A stretch of 64,000 bases of DNA from contig NC_079149.1 in assembly GCF_945859685.1 (NCBI RefSeq), positions 21,549,118 through 21,613,117 of the forward strand. Reading direction: 5' to 3'. This document shows positions 1-11,008 of the stretch, piece by piece. The DNA is from Eupeodes corollae. Taxonomy: Eukaryota; Arthropoda; Insecta; Diptera; Syrphidae. Positions within the stretch are counted from its first letter, which is position 1. Each line of letters opens with the position of its first letter. The translations under genes were made by a program, and so were the position numbers. Below the pieces are notes generated by a model. The model worked only from the letters and a program-made list of their open reading frames with translations. It did not search any database and was not told the origin of the DNA.

Positions 1-780
1 CAACGAACTCATTAAATGAAAATCTGGTTTATTGACAGTATAATGGCATCCAGGATGAATCGTCTGATGCCACTCTTTCATATATCCTTTATGTATATTT
101 TCCTACAGGATTGTGGGGTGAAAATATTTTGGATTGGTTTAGTAAACCATAAGAGACTTTTGCAAGCACACTCTAAGGATTAGGTTTAGTAGAGATAACG
201 TACGTAGTTAATGTTTTCAATTATATGTCAAAAATATTTTCTATATGAAGAAGAAACTGCTGTGATAAGTGGAAAAACTTGGAAAAGTATCTTCTTTTAC
301 TTCTTTTACCGAATAAAAGAGTAATTTCCAAGTTTATTTTCTTCCAGTCATCTTTGTGTAGAGAGTTTAATAGATGTCATGAACTACGAGTACTTATTCT
401 TGACGCCACCGTTGTCGTTTGTTGCCATCGTCTTCTTAGTTCTTGTCTTCATTTCTGAATGATATTAAAACTGCTATATTTTGTATGGTTGTGGTAATTT
501 ATTCGTTTGAAGTGAATACTTACAATTGCAGTGCTTATTGCTTTTATTGCATATAGGAAGCTTTTTGAAGAGAAAATATCCTGCTGAGAATTTTGACAGA
601 GATTTTCATTATAAGGAAATTGACCTAATTTGTATACTGCAACTTGTAAAAGGATGCATTTTAACGAGAATAATTATTTAACTTTGTATCTTAATCTAAT
701 TAGAGAATTTTAATTAAATCTTAATTATTACAAAATTCATAAAAGAAGAGACTAGATCTTAGATACTTGTTACTAACTTA
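1..780. other. AT-rich region without recognised gene
   Basis: No long open frame, no transposon motif and no RNA gene are visible here. The sequence is AT-rich and looks unique within the window. I assign no function. Confidence 0.5.
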
Positions 781-784
781 CTAA

Positions 785-1474
785 GAAAGGCGCGGTTTTT
801 CTCTACTTCGATGTCCTGTGGGCGTGGTTTCAAAGACTTTTCGGGTCGGAGCATTATTTTCCATGCGCTCTATGTGACCCAGCCTTCTCAGTCATTGGAC
901 GACAGCTCGTTGTTCAATCTCCTCTTCCACTCAACTCTTGTGGTTACGAGACCTTAGACCACGCGAAGAACTTTTATCTTGAATCGACCCAAGGTGCTTT
1001 CAAATGTCTTTGTCATAGTACGTTCTTCTGCACCGCATAGAAGGACCGGAATGATGAGGGTCTTATACTTTGGTCGCTCAAGACAAGGCTTTACTACTCA
1101 ATTGCCTTCTTAGCCCAAAGAAACAGCGGTTAGCAAGAGTAGTTTTTCGTTTGATCTCATCCCTGAGCCTAGGGACACAAAGTCTTTAACTACCTCAAAG
1201 GTACGTCTGTCGATGTTGACGTTGTGACCGAGACGTCTGTGTCGGTATTGTATGCCCTTTTTGATGACAGTATCTTCTTATTTTACTATAATTCACTGTT
1301 AAACCCATGTTTTCAACCCCTATTTCCATACTCACAAAAGGCCCGCAACGTCATCAGAATATGCCAGTAATTCGACAAACTTTTGAAAATAGTGCATTCA
1401 GAGTTGATGCGGGAGCTCTGCACTATTCTTTTAAGGCCGATGTTAAAAAACAAATCGAATGACAGCGCATCACC
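785..1474 (-). pseudogene. RTE-type LINE reverse transcriptase, 3' half (broken)
   Basis: Read on the minus strand this is the C-terminal half of a reverse transcriptase of an RTE-like non-LTR retrotransposon, an enzyme that copies the element's RNA into DNA at the insertion site. Starting at 1474 the frame gives QGDALS-like residues, then a catalytic-site remnant AYSDDV (1365-1348) in another frame. The RTE landmark FEVVKDFVSLGSGM lies at 1201-1159 and a downstream stretch IPVLLYGAE follows. Several frameshifts and stops make it non-functional. It is colinear with the RTE piece at 3312-3934 and separated from it by an E172 repeat, so the two are probably one copy split by insertion. About 100 or more residues of the RT between the two pieces are missing. 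Confidence 0.8.
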
Positions 1475-3291
1475 TTGTTAACTTCCCATAGGAAGTTATT
1501 GTAATGGGTCCGATTTGTCAAATTGAAAATTTTGACATTTCTCGACGTTTTAAGGTCCCTAGAGTCGAAATATAAGATTTTTAGAAAGATGTCTGGGCGT
1601 GCGTGTGTACGTACGTTCGTACGTCCGTACGTCCGTACGTCCGTACGTCTGTACGTCCGTACGTCCGTACGTTCGCGACGTTTTTTTCGTCGTCCATAGC
1701 TCAAGAACCAGAAGAGATATTGACTTCAAATAAATTTTGTTATACAGATAATAAGGCAGAAAGATGCAGAAAGGGCTCTCAAGAAAATTGCGTTGGTGGT
1801 TTTTTTACTAAAGCAGTTTAAAAAAAAGGTGAAAATTTTGGTTAACCCTTAATATCTTATGAACCAAAAACGCTAGAGACCAGAATTAAATTTTATATAA
1901 TAGACTGTAACGTGATCTCAAAGAAGTATATTTTTTGAAAAAAATCTATCTAACGGTTTTTATTCTAAATCAAAAAAACTGAAAAAAAAATTTGTCACCT
2001 CCTAAATTTAACGACTAACATATGATTTCATCTCCAAAACAATTTTGAGCAACGGAAAATAATGTTTTAAAAATGTGATAAAATTTTGAGAAAAATCGAA
2101 TTGACAGTTTTTTTTATAAAAAATAAAAATCTAAAAAAAACATTACTCAAAGTTCGTAAAAATTAAATATCGATTCAAATATCTTTTCAAAAACTTGAAA
2201 TTAAGGCTTCAAGCTTATTTTATCTTATAAGAAATATTGTTTTCAACATTCAATAAAATTTTTAAAAAAATGGAATTGACAGTTTTTTTACAAAAAAATA
2301 AAAACCTAAAAAAAAATTAATAAAAGTTGGTAAAAATTGATTTTCGACTCAAATATCTTTTCAAAACTTTGAGATATTGGCTTCATTTTACTTTTATCGT
2401 TAAAAAAATATTGTTGTCAACATTCAGTAAAATTTTGAACAAAATCGAATTGACAGTTTTTTTTATAAAAAATTAAAAACCGAACAAAAATTAACAAAAT
2501 TTTTTAAAAATTGAATATGGATTCAAATATCTTTTCAAAAACTTGAAAGTTAGACTTTAAACTTATTTTATCTTTTAATAAATATTGCATTCTGAAAGAT
2601 GTTGAGAAAAATCGAATTGACAGTTTTTTTACAAAAAATAAAAACCTTAAAAAAAAATTTATAAAAGTTGGTAAAAATTGATTTTCGACTCAAATTTCTT
2701 TTCAAAAATTGTAGATATTGGCTTTTAACTACTTTTATCTTTCAAAAAATATTGTTGTTTTTTTGTAAAATTTAAAAAAAAATCGAATTGATGGTTTTTG
2801 TACAAAAAATTAAATACCCAAAAAAAATTTAACAAAAGTTGGTAAAAATTGATTTTCGACTCAAATATCTTTTGAAATCTATAATATATTGGCTTCAAAC
2901 TAATTTTATCTTATAGAAAATATTGTTTTCAACATTCGATAGAATTTTGAAGAAAATCGAATTGACGGTTTTTTTACAAAAAATAAAACTCTAAAAAAAA
3001 CAATACTAAAACTTGGTAAACATTTACTTTCGACTCAAATAGCTTTTTAAAAATTCAAAATATTGGCTTCAAACTTATTTTATTTTACAGAAAATATTGT
3101 TTTCAATATTCAGTGATTTTTATATAAAAACCCAACAGTCCGTTTTTTCATAAAAAATAAAATCTATAAAAAATAGTACGTAAATTTGGTAAAATCGATA
3201 CTAGCACATAAAGACAAACTTTTAAGCAAGACAAATCGACAGACGGGATGGGAAGTTATCAGTGTGGGTCGCATCATAGCCTCTTTTTTTA
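1475..3291 (+). mobile_element. E172 repeat element, near-complete copy 1
   Basis: This is the most complete plus-strand copy of a non-coding repeat seen many times in the window. It starts with a short palindrome (AACTTCC, CATA loop, GGAAGTT) followed by ATTGTAATGGGTCCG. Next comes an octamer microsatellite at 1608-1675, then a non-repeated stretch to about 2040. A degenerate tandem array follows: the anchor TTGGTAAAAATTGA and its variants occur near 2152, 2327, 2501, 2668, 2839, 3013 and 3185, a period of 167-175 bp. The copy ends with GGGAAGTTATCAGTGTGGGT, GCATC and a T-rich run. No protein is recognisable. It lies inside an RTE LINE. The family is unknown to me. Confidence 0.8.
1608..1675. 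repeat. Octamer microsatellite (ACGTCCGT)n
   Basis: Roughly eight imperfect copies of ACGTCCGT lie in the head region of the E172 copy. The array explains the apparent short frames rich in R/T/Y/V on both strands, which are not genes. A minus-strand relic of the same array occurs in the E172 copy near 61535-61580. Confidence 0.85.
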
Positions 3292-3311
3292 ATTTTTTTT
3301 GACATCGAAAG

Positions 3312-3934
3312 CTTTTGTTTAGTTGTTTCCAACCTTTATGGAGCGGCGTGAAATCTTTATTGTTATCCTGCAGAATCGGGAAAACAATACTGATGTTCCA
3401 TTCATCAAGAATGCTATCTTTCGACCATATCTTACAGATAAGTTGGTGAATGCTCCTAATGAACTTATCTCCAGCTGCTTTAATGAGCTTGGTATTCAAG
3501 TCATCCGCTCCAGCGGCTTTAATAGACTTCAGCTTAGATATGGCACATCAGAAGCGGCTTCTCTGATTGCATCTTGGCACGGATGCCACTGGTTTTCGAT
3601 ACGTTGTGTTGGCGGCAGAAATCTTCGAGAGAGGTTACTTGTAACTCGGTCGGAAAATGATTTGGCGATCTCTTGTGATTGTAGCCGTTTGACGTTGTAC
3701 TCTCCCAGCATCTCCCTGTTTTGCCTTTTGTCTAGACACCCGAAGTGCTACCTTGGCTTCAACGAGGTAGTGGTCCGAGTCGATGTTCACTCCTCGAAAA
3801 GTTCGGACATCTATGATGCTGGAAGCGAGTCTGGCGTCCATCGCAATCTGGTTGACGGTAGATTGATCTGGAGAAGTCCAAGTTCCTTTGTGGATGTTAA
3901 GGTGTGAAAAACGCGTATTTCTCCCTTTAAACAA
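3312..3934 (-). pseudogene. RTE-type LINE endonuclease end and RT start (broken)
   Basis: On the minus strand 3934-3635 encodes the end of an APE-type endonuclease domain of an RTE retrotransposon. It shows KGTWTSPDQSTVNQIAM, VRTFRGVNIDSDHYLV (SDH-type active site) and then a linker. Shifted frames continue into IKAAGADDLNTKLIKAAGDK and the start of RT (DEWNISIVFPILQDNN, then HKGWKQLN). In the family this endonuclease nicks target DNA so that the RT can prime there. At least two frameshifts are present, the 5' part is missing, and the copy is cut at 3312 next to the E172 repeat. Confidence 0.8.
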
Positions 3935-4115
3935 TTAAGCTGTAATATTCACATGTTTAAAAATGTCCATCAGTTTATTTTTGATTCGAATTTAGAACCT
4001 ACTTTAAAGTACAAACTATTTTAAGCGCACTCCACGAATGTAAATTGTTTAAACAGGCTCAATATATCCCACAAATTACAATAAGTACTGAGTCTAGCAT
4101 TATAAGGGCATTTAT
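3935..4115 (+). pseudogene. 3' relic of Jockey/CR1-like LINE family L-A
   Basis: Translated on the plus strand, a short stretch reads HQFIFDSNLEPTLKYKLF, then HSTNVNCLN. This aligns by eye with the C-terminal end of the L-A LINE frames elsewhere in the window, such as HQFTLEPNF...KYRDSFFSRTTRMWNALP at 45753-46100 on the minus strand. It is heavily mutated and carries no catalytic part. Confidence 0.45.
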
Positions 4116-5460
4116 TACCCCAAAACCTTAACCTATGAAACAAATTACTATTAAGCGGTTCATATTCAGTTGACATTTTTCAAAGATACCCTTCTGTAAA
4201 TTAAATCCTTAATCCTTGATCATAAAAATATTTTAATTTTGTATTTCACGTTTTCATCTTTTCCCTTAGGTCTTATATTTACATAAAGCACCCAATTAGT
4301 GTATTCTTTCATCTTAAAACTTTTCACAACGTTGACCTTTTTATTTTTATAACCCTACAAAACGTAACTAGAATAAAATCTAGATCTGTTGAGAGTGTTG
4401 TAAAACAAATTAAATTTAATAGTTGGTCTATCACTGAAAATACTGGAAGAAGCCCGCAAGACAATAATTAAAGGTTAATCAGGGTTTTGTTAACAAACGA
4501 AATTTAAAAAAAATGGTGATTTTATGGTTCCTATTATCCTAATGATTGTCATCTTTCAGTTGACTCACCATTACTCAAAGCTTTTTAAGAATATCCACTT
4601 TGACAACATTCAAAGAAATGTCACGATTAAAGAAAATTATTTTGATGGTAAAAGCTTTCAAATTCAAACCAACACAACTTGATGGCAAACTGTGTACATA
4701 TAGAAGAGGTATGTTAGGTAGTATTTAATTACAAAGTCTCAAGGCAAACAAAATTTGTTGAATTTTGTAGTGACGAAAATTCCTCCTTTTCTTAGACATC
4801 GTGTCATAACGCCGTGATGGTGGATTCTAGGAAAATTAATGGATATTAATGAAATATCAAGGCAAGTTGATTAAATGAAATGAACGGAAGCGGATGCCAA
4901 AACAAAGGGATTTCTTGATTTCTGTAATGAATACCTTCACTTGAATTTGCAAACCATAATATTGTTAGAGAACTAATATACCTCAAAACAAACTAATTAT
5001 TATTAATAATGGGGGGACTTCTGATTGTTAACTTTTCTAAAAAATATTAAAGAAAAAAAGGAGCAGAAGAAAATCGATAGTGGTTGTCTGGTGGAACATA
5101 AAAGTTGTTCGAAAGTTAATAATTTGAATAAAAAACAAATAGCTTCTCATGTAAATTCAGATACTAGGTACCTTCAGACAGTTTGGACATTAATTATTGT
5201 TTGTTTAATTTGACATTGAAAAAGAACTCAAGAAAATTTGAATGCAATAAAATTAACAACATTTTATTCTTCCATGTTTTATTGCTTTGTGGGTGAGCAA
5301 ACATTTGCAATAATTAGGAACAACGTCGTCGTCTTTCTGTTACTTTAATTTTTAGAACCTTGTTCGTGGTTAACTCACTTTTGCTGTTGCTTGGATGATA
5401 TTGCTCCTAAGTGCTAACATTACTTTCGGATTATTGGTATATTATCGGTTCTTTACGGTT
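4116..5460. other. AT-rich region without recognised gene
   Basis: No coding or transposon homology is evident. A 62-codon frame at 5025-5213 is lysine-rich, lacks recognisable motifs and is probably chance. Confidence 0.5.
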
Positions 5461-5464
5461 AGAC

Positions 5465-5945
5465 AATTGACATTGTCAAAACGACTGATAATATGATTTG
5501 TTAAGTTGAGTGGAATTTTCTTCAAAAACCCATATCTTAAATTTTAGTTTAAAAAAATCGGTTTTCATCATACACCGTTGGCTGAAAATTTGTTACCATC
5601 CATACTTTGAAAGAAAAATGCTCTTCTCAACACTAACTTACGGATTTTCTGAGCCCCAAGTTTGGAAAGTTTGTTTCTTAAGTTAGCTTTGAAGATAAAA
5701 ATGCTCCCTGTCAAAAAATATGATTTTTTCCAAAATTGTCTTCAATTGCTGAGTCAATGAAATTAAATATTCCGAGAATTTTGTGAAGAATTGTCTCCAG
5801 GGTAGTGGGTGACATATAGAGTTGATGAGGTCATTGGCAAGTTGATATTCGTGAATTGAGTCTCATACTCTCGGCTATAAAAGCCACATTCTCTTTCGTA
5901 ATGTCTGACATATTGAACCACAAGATGTTGTTCACAACAACAATA
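5465..5945 (-). pseudogene. Mariner-like transposase relic A
   Basis: The minus-strand translation, pieced across several frames, follows the mariner transposase order. It has an IAES-type stretch, then QLYMSPTTLETILHKILG (helix-turn-helix region), a DREHFYL remnant of the first catalytic Asp block (SDEAHF in intact members) and WGSENP. Many stops and indels make it dead. It is similar in order and sequence to the relic at 7465-8060, about 2.1 kb away in the same orientation. Confidence 0.65.
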
Positions 5946-6514
5946 AAACTTCTTTTTTAAAAAAACGCACTAACTTTGGAAAAAGTATCAAACATTTGAT
6001 TTATAAGAAACTACTATATGGCTAATTCTGTCAGTTAAACACAAACAATTTTACTTGCGACATTAAGGAACGTTATGGCAAGTTTTGCATATGGTAAAAA
6101 TTATGAACTCAAGATTTTAATCAAAGTTAAAATTAACGATGATAGAAAAGTCGAAAAAAAGTGAGTCCCTCGATTCCTTCCGTCTGCCTGTCTGTCCTGG
6201 CACTTAGACTCCAAAGTATTGCTTCGATTGACTTAAAATTTTGTAATAAAGGTTTCGAGGTGATTCGCGTAATTTCTTTTAAAACTAAACATGAGAGTAA
6301 TTCCCATAAAGAATTTTGGTAAAGAATCAATAATTCCAATTTTCTCAAATTTGGTGTTATTCAAAAACTAATGAACCTATTTTCTGCACAAGCTCCTAAA
6401 CTAATTCATTAGTATTTGAAGATCAAAAATATTGTTGTTTTTATTTTTAATTTAAATAAAACATTATATTTTTTCAAATTTCGATATCTTGCAAAATCAT
6501 CATCTTTTTTACGA
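5946..6514. other. AT-rich stretch, possible E172-related leader
   Basis: No gene is visible. The stretch near 6170-6220, with CCGTCTGCCTGTCTGTCCTGG, and the following text that leads into an E172 copy resemble the head regions of such repeats, but the E172 head palindrome is not seen here. It may be a divergent relative or an older repeat. Confidence 0.35.
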
Positions 6515-7445
6515 AATTAAAAAAGAGCTTAGAGTCGAAATAGAAGATTTTTAGAAAGATGTCTGCCCGTGCGTGTGTTCATACGTTCTCGAAGTTTTTT
6601 CGTCGTCCATAGCTCAAGAACCAGAACAGATATTGATTTCAAATAAATTTTGTTAAACAGATAATAAAGCAGAAAGATGTAGAAAGGGCCTTTAAAAAAA
6701 TTGCGTGGGTGGTTTTTTTACCATAGCAGTTTGAAAAAAAGGTGAACATTTTGGTTAACCCTAAATATCGAGCGATCCAAAAACGCTAGAGACTTGAATT
6801 AAATTTTATATAACATATTGTAAAGTGATACCAAAGAAAATATGATTTCATCTCCATAAAATTTTGAGAAAAATCGAATTGACAGTATTTTTACAAAAAA
6901 TAAAAACCTAAAAAAAATTATTAAAAGTTGGTAAAAATTGAATATCAATTCACATATCTTTTCAAAAACTTGAAAGTTAGGCTTCAAACTTATTTTATCT
7001 TATAAGAAATATTGTTTTTAACATTCTGAAAAATGTTGAGAAACATCGAATTGACAGTTTTTGTACAAAAAATTAAAAACCGAAAAAAAATTAACAAAAG
7101 TTGGTAAAAATGATTTTCGACTCAAATATCTCTTAAAAAATTTGAGATATTAGCTTCTAACTAATTTTTGATTATAAAAAATATTGTTTTTAATATAAGG
7201 AATAATTTTGAGAAAAATCTAATTCACAAAAATTTAATAAAAGTTAACAAAAGTTGGTAAAAATTGTTTTTCGACTCTAATATCTTTTCCAAAATTTAAG
7301 ACTCAACTAATTTTAATATACAAAGAATTATCGAATATACCGTTTTTTTTTTTACAAAATTCACAACCAAAACAAGAAAATTAATAAAATTTGTAAAATT
7401 TACCTTACCTTTGATTTATATTCTAGCGCTCATAAAACTTCAACA
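6515..7445 (+). mobile_element. E172 repeat element, copy 2 (head missing)
   Basis: This plus-strand copy enters with the E172 segment AGAGTCGAAAT..AAGATTTTTAG. It continues through the 'clock' text AGCTCAAGAACCAGAA and then at least three subrepeats carrying GTTGGTAAAAAT with TTTTCGACTCAAATATCT. The tail end (GAAGTTATC...TGGGTCGCATC) is not present. The copy fades near 7445 before a mariner relic. Confidence 0.65.
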
Positions 7446-7464
7446 AATTTTAAAAACCATCAAT

Positions 7465-8060
7465 CGGCATCGTCAAGACGACTGATTTATTTTTTTAGAA
7501 TTGTATGCTCAAAAGATTGATTTTGGCATGACTTGTGTAACATGTTCGTCAAAACCCATGTCTTCAATTTCAGTTTAAACAAGACTTTTGAATTTACACT
7601 TCTGACTACAAATTTTGCCCCAATCTCATTTTTGAAAAAAAAAAAAAAATGCTCAACACAATCCGCAATAAACTATTTCTCTTTTGATGCTTCTTAACAA
7701 TAACTTGTAAGTTTTCCAACCAACAGATTTGATAACTTTAATTGCTAAAGTTGCCAGCAGGCATCAAAATTGTTTCTCGTTAGAAAAGATGATTTTTCTC
7801 GAATAACGTTTTAAAAGTTCTAAATGTGAGCTGCTGAACTGAACGTAATTACTGTTGTAATCAATTTTGTTAGTAAATAATCCGAGACCTTTGTGTAGAA
7901 TCGTCTTCAGACTAGTGGGTTAGATATTGAGCTGTTGAAGTTTTTGAAAATTTTGATTTTCGTAAAGAGTGTATCATGCTCTCGGCTATAGCAGTCACAT
8001 TTAATGTTGTTCATTACAATTTTAAAGTCTCACGAAAAAAAGCTTTATGCTTTATATTGT
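7465..8060 (-). pseudogene. Mariner-like transposase relic B
   Basis: The minus strand holds a second degraded mariner transposase. Across frames it reads TAIAESM, LKTILHKGLGLF, then KIIFSNEKQF (first catalytic block, normally SDEAHF), KREIVYCGLC and FFKNEIGA. All frames are broken. Together with relic A and the E172 copy between them it forms a roughly repeated 2.1-kb layout. Either two independent insertions or an old duplication could explain this. Confidence 0.6.
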
Positions 8061-8314
8061 TTACAACATCTTTTCAAAAAAGTTCTAGTATTTTTCAACG
8101 GTCTTTAAACGTTGAAACAACTCATTTTGTTTCGTTTAGTCTTTTAAAATTTCCACCGGAAAAAAACAACATTGTAGTGTCAAAAAACCAACCAATTTCA
8201 ATTTAACACTACTAATTTTTACAATCAGAGCAAAATAAGTGTTTTCTGATCAACAACAGTAAATATTTTTCAAAAATAGTTCGAATTTGTGTAAAATGTA
8301 TTTTAATTCGATTT

Positions 8315-8425
8315 TTTTCACATAAGAAGTTATTGTATACGGTCCGATGTATCAAATTGAAAGCTTTGACAGTTGAAAAGGTTTCAAGTATCTTTAAGAA
8401 TCTAAATCAAAGTGTGTGTAGCTCC
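8315..8425 (+). mobile_element. E172 head fragment
   Basis: The sequence CATAAGAAGTTATTGTA, followed by GGTCCGATGTATCAAATTGA and a TTTGACA stretch, matches the first ~100 bp of E172 copy 1. The rest of the element is absent. Confidence 0.6.
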
Positions 8426-8429
8426 GTTT

Positions 8430-10890
8430 GGCCACCTTTTCTCGTCGACTTAAAAAAACACATCGAGAGGACTAAACAAAAATTTGAGTACTTGTTAAAA
8501 CTTTAGTTGGCCCCAAATATTTAACGATTTAATAAAGCATCCCTATATTGACTCAAACCCTTATTTTTGAATAAACTTATCCAAAAGAAATTCGTTTTCT
8601 TCGATCACGTGTTTTTTCGAGTGCCATTTTGCGAAAGGTCTGAAATTTGAAATATTTTGGAATTAACAAAGAATACAATTTGTATTCCGTTATAAGTCAT
8701 TCTACACGCTTAATATTTTTTTCACCTTTCATATTTTGCATGCTATTCACTGATTACTGAGATGCAACGTTCATTTTTGTTGCGGATGGAGAAAATTTTA
8801 AATTCCACGTCTATACATTTTTCTAAAAAGCGATATTCATCTCCTTTATGTGGGTTCACTCATCGCTACTCCCATTCGAACCTAACCGAGTTCCTGGTCA
8901 TTAGCCAGCAGGTAAAGTTTCATGAAAACATTTCCCAAGAACCACACTTTTTAGATGATGATGATGATGATGTTGACGATGAAGGGTGTGATGGTGGGTG
9001 TTAAATATTTATGTGACACAAAAGGATTTTTTTTTAACTTCAACATGATGCATAGAAAACAAAAACAACAACAACAGAAAAGGGAAAAATTACTTCAACC
9101 AACTTGCGTGATGGTTGTGGTTGTGGAAACCAACATGAAATTGTATAGGTAAGGAAAATCTAGAAAATAAAGAAAAATGAAAAGCGCACTGTGCCAATTT
9201 TAATTTAGGACACGAATATTGGTTTAAAAACTGAATTGACTGTGGGTAAATGGAGTTTTACGGAAAATTAGTTTTCATATTAAATCTTGTCATCGTCAAC
9301 TACGACGAAGAGACGGGAGTGGCGAAGCGGCGCAGTGGCGGCGACGAAGTGGCTGGCAGCAAGGTATATAAAAGCATTTGCAGTTGTATGATGAAATTGA
9401 AAGGAAACTTGCAGTCGCCACATTTTCTCATCTCTGTAGTTACCTTTAGTCGCATGATAATTGTATTTTGTATTTTCTTTCTTACCTTTGATCAACTTTT
9501 TGCTTCTTTTGTTGTATATTTAAATTTTATTTGAGTTAAAATACCAACCCCTACCTTTTAATGCTTCAGCGAAATTACATACTACTGTTTTTCTTTTATT
9601 TCTGTTGAAATCAAAATCTCACGTTGGGCGCCATTTTCATTGCAGTCACCATATAAAAGCGTCTATGAATATTGTATTTGCATATAAGCTTTATTTTTAT
9701 TGTTGTCATTTGTAAAAGCTGAAAATGTGCATTGTGCATGCTGAAATAATTAGGGTTTGTAGCACTTTTTATAGAACAGAAGACTACGACGACGACGTCA
9801 GACTTTTTGGAAAGTTGCTTTATTTTGTATAAAATGGAGGTGCGGGAAAACTACATACACGTATGAATTCGTGTTAAGAAGCATTGTTATTCATATTGTT
9901 TGAGAGTTGTTCTTTGGTTAAAAGTTTTACGAAAAACTTTTGTTTGCATTGTTATGTGAGATTTATGTACACATATGCACTCATACTTTTGTTTAAGACT
10001 CATTTGTACACTTTGTTGAGAACGAATATTATGCGTATGAAAACTGATGAATCTTTGCAATGCAGCAGTTCAGAAAATCTGAGACTGTGTTTTATTTTTC
10101 TGCATATTCATGTAAAAAGTGAAGTGGGAGTGAAACCCTATTTCCAAAAGAAACGCATTATTCTTCTTTTGTTTGGTTTAATATCTTGCGGTGAAAAAGT
10201 TTTATGTTTATTCAGGGTTTGAAACAGAAATATGAAATTAGTGACGCAAACAAAATTAATCTTGGAGAAAGTAATAATTTTGAGAAAGAAAATAGATTGC
10301 AGGAGTTTATGCTGCATAATCGTGTATTCGCAGCTTTTTATTTCCTTTATCATCATTCTTCCAACTTGTGTTTATAAGATTCATATGGAACAAGGTCCAC
10401 TAGATGAAGGAGTTTGTTGGGCCCTATTGCACACTGAGCTTCATAGTGTAGAGCCACTCTAAGAAGGCAACCGAAGATCTTTAGCCGGTTCGTTAAAAGC
10501 CATCGTCTCATTTTCAACTAGGAGGCTACGTTAATGAGGTGAACTACAACGTTTGGGAATCGAACAATTCTAAAGTGATTGTTCAAAAGTCTGTCCTCAA
10601 ATTGTTCATTGAATTCTGTCAACTGTTTTGTCCCCTTTCGGGCTGAAGGTGTTATTCCACTTTTGTTATTAGAAATTGAGGCTTGAGCAATTGTTATGTT
10701 TAATTGGGCTTTAAAAATTAATTTGGAGATATTGGTGTGGAAGGCGGAATTTACGTGCAACGAAATAATCGCAATTTTGTAAGACACATTTTTTCAGACT
10801 GTATAATTTCTAAAAGGGGTGATTACAATTTATTAACCTTAAGATTTCAAACCTTTGATTGTGTTTTTTCGGGGCCACGTAAACGAACTA
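8430..10890. other. Unassigned region with trinucleotide-rich patches
   Basis: This is the longest stretch in the first third with no visible transposon. It holds a (GAT)n run at 8954-8972, CAACAACAA near 9063, and a GC-richer patch at 9290-9360 (GACGAAG, GGCGGCGACG) ending in GGTATATAAAAGC at 9364. Frames at 8762-9004, 9250-9534 and 9884-10222 lack recognisable domains, and codon use is dominated by low-complexity sequence. It could contain unique regulatory or untranslated sequence; I cannot show a gene. Confidence 0.4.
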
Positions 10891-10903
10891 TATGTACACA
10901 AAG
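10891..10903. repeat. Target-site duplication, left copy (TATGTACACAAAG)
   Basis: The 13-bp sequence TATGTACACAAAG directly abuts the 3' tail of the LOA-type LINE. An identical copy lies at 13093-13105, at the element's truncated 5' end. Confidence 0.85.
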
Positions 10904-11008
10904 GTTAGGTTAGGTTAGGTTAACGTGGCTGCGGATTTAGAATCCACACACTTAGGCCCAGAGAAAGGTCCATTGTGATACCACATGAATCTAGAGAATT
11001 ACTTCTAA

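Noticed and set aside
1423..1821. Short R/T/Y/V-rich frames on both strands
   Set aside because: They are translations of an ACGTCCGT microsatellite and flanking E172 sequence, not genes.
2040..3230. Regular ~172-bp repeats as a CRISPR array or centromeric satellite
   Set aside because: The units have no unique spacers, the context is eukaryotic, and the array is part of a dispersed element with defined ends.
8762..9152. Overlapping frames with D-rich or M-rich runs as a small gene
   Set aside because: The runs come from a GAT microsatellite, the frames overlap each other, and there is no domain or splice context.
9364..9373. TATATAAAAG as a core promoter (also CATATAAAAGCG near 9650)
   Set aside because: TATA-like words are common in AT-rich DNA, and no initiator at proper spacing or downstream gene was found.
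9884..10222. 112-codon frame as a membrane protein gene
   Set aside because: Hydrophobic low-GC composition is expected by chance; no family motif and no supporting context.
10904..10922. Four TTAGG-like units as a telomere remnant
   Set aside because: They sit exactly at the 3' end of a LOA-type LINE with a target duplication, and copy B ends in a similar motif; a LINE tail is the simpler reading.
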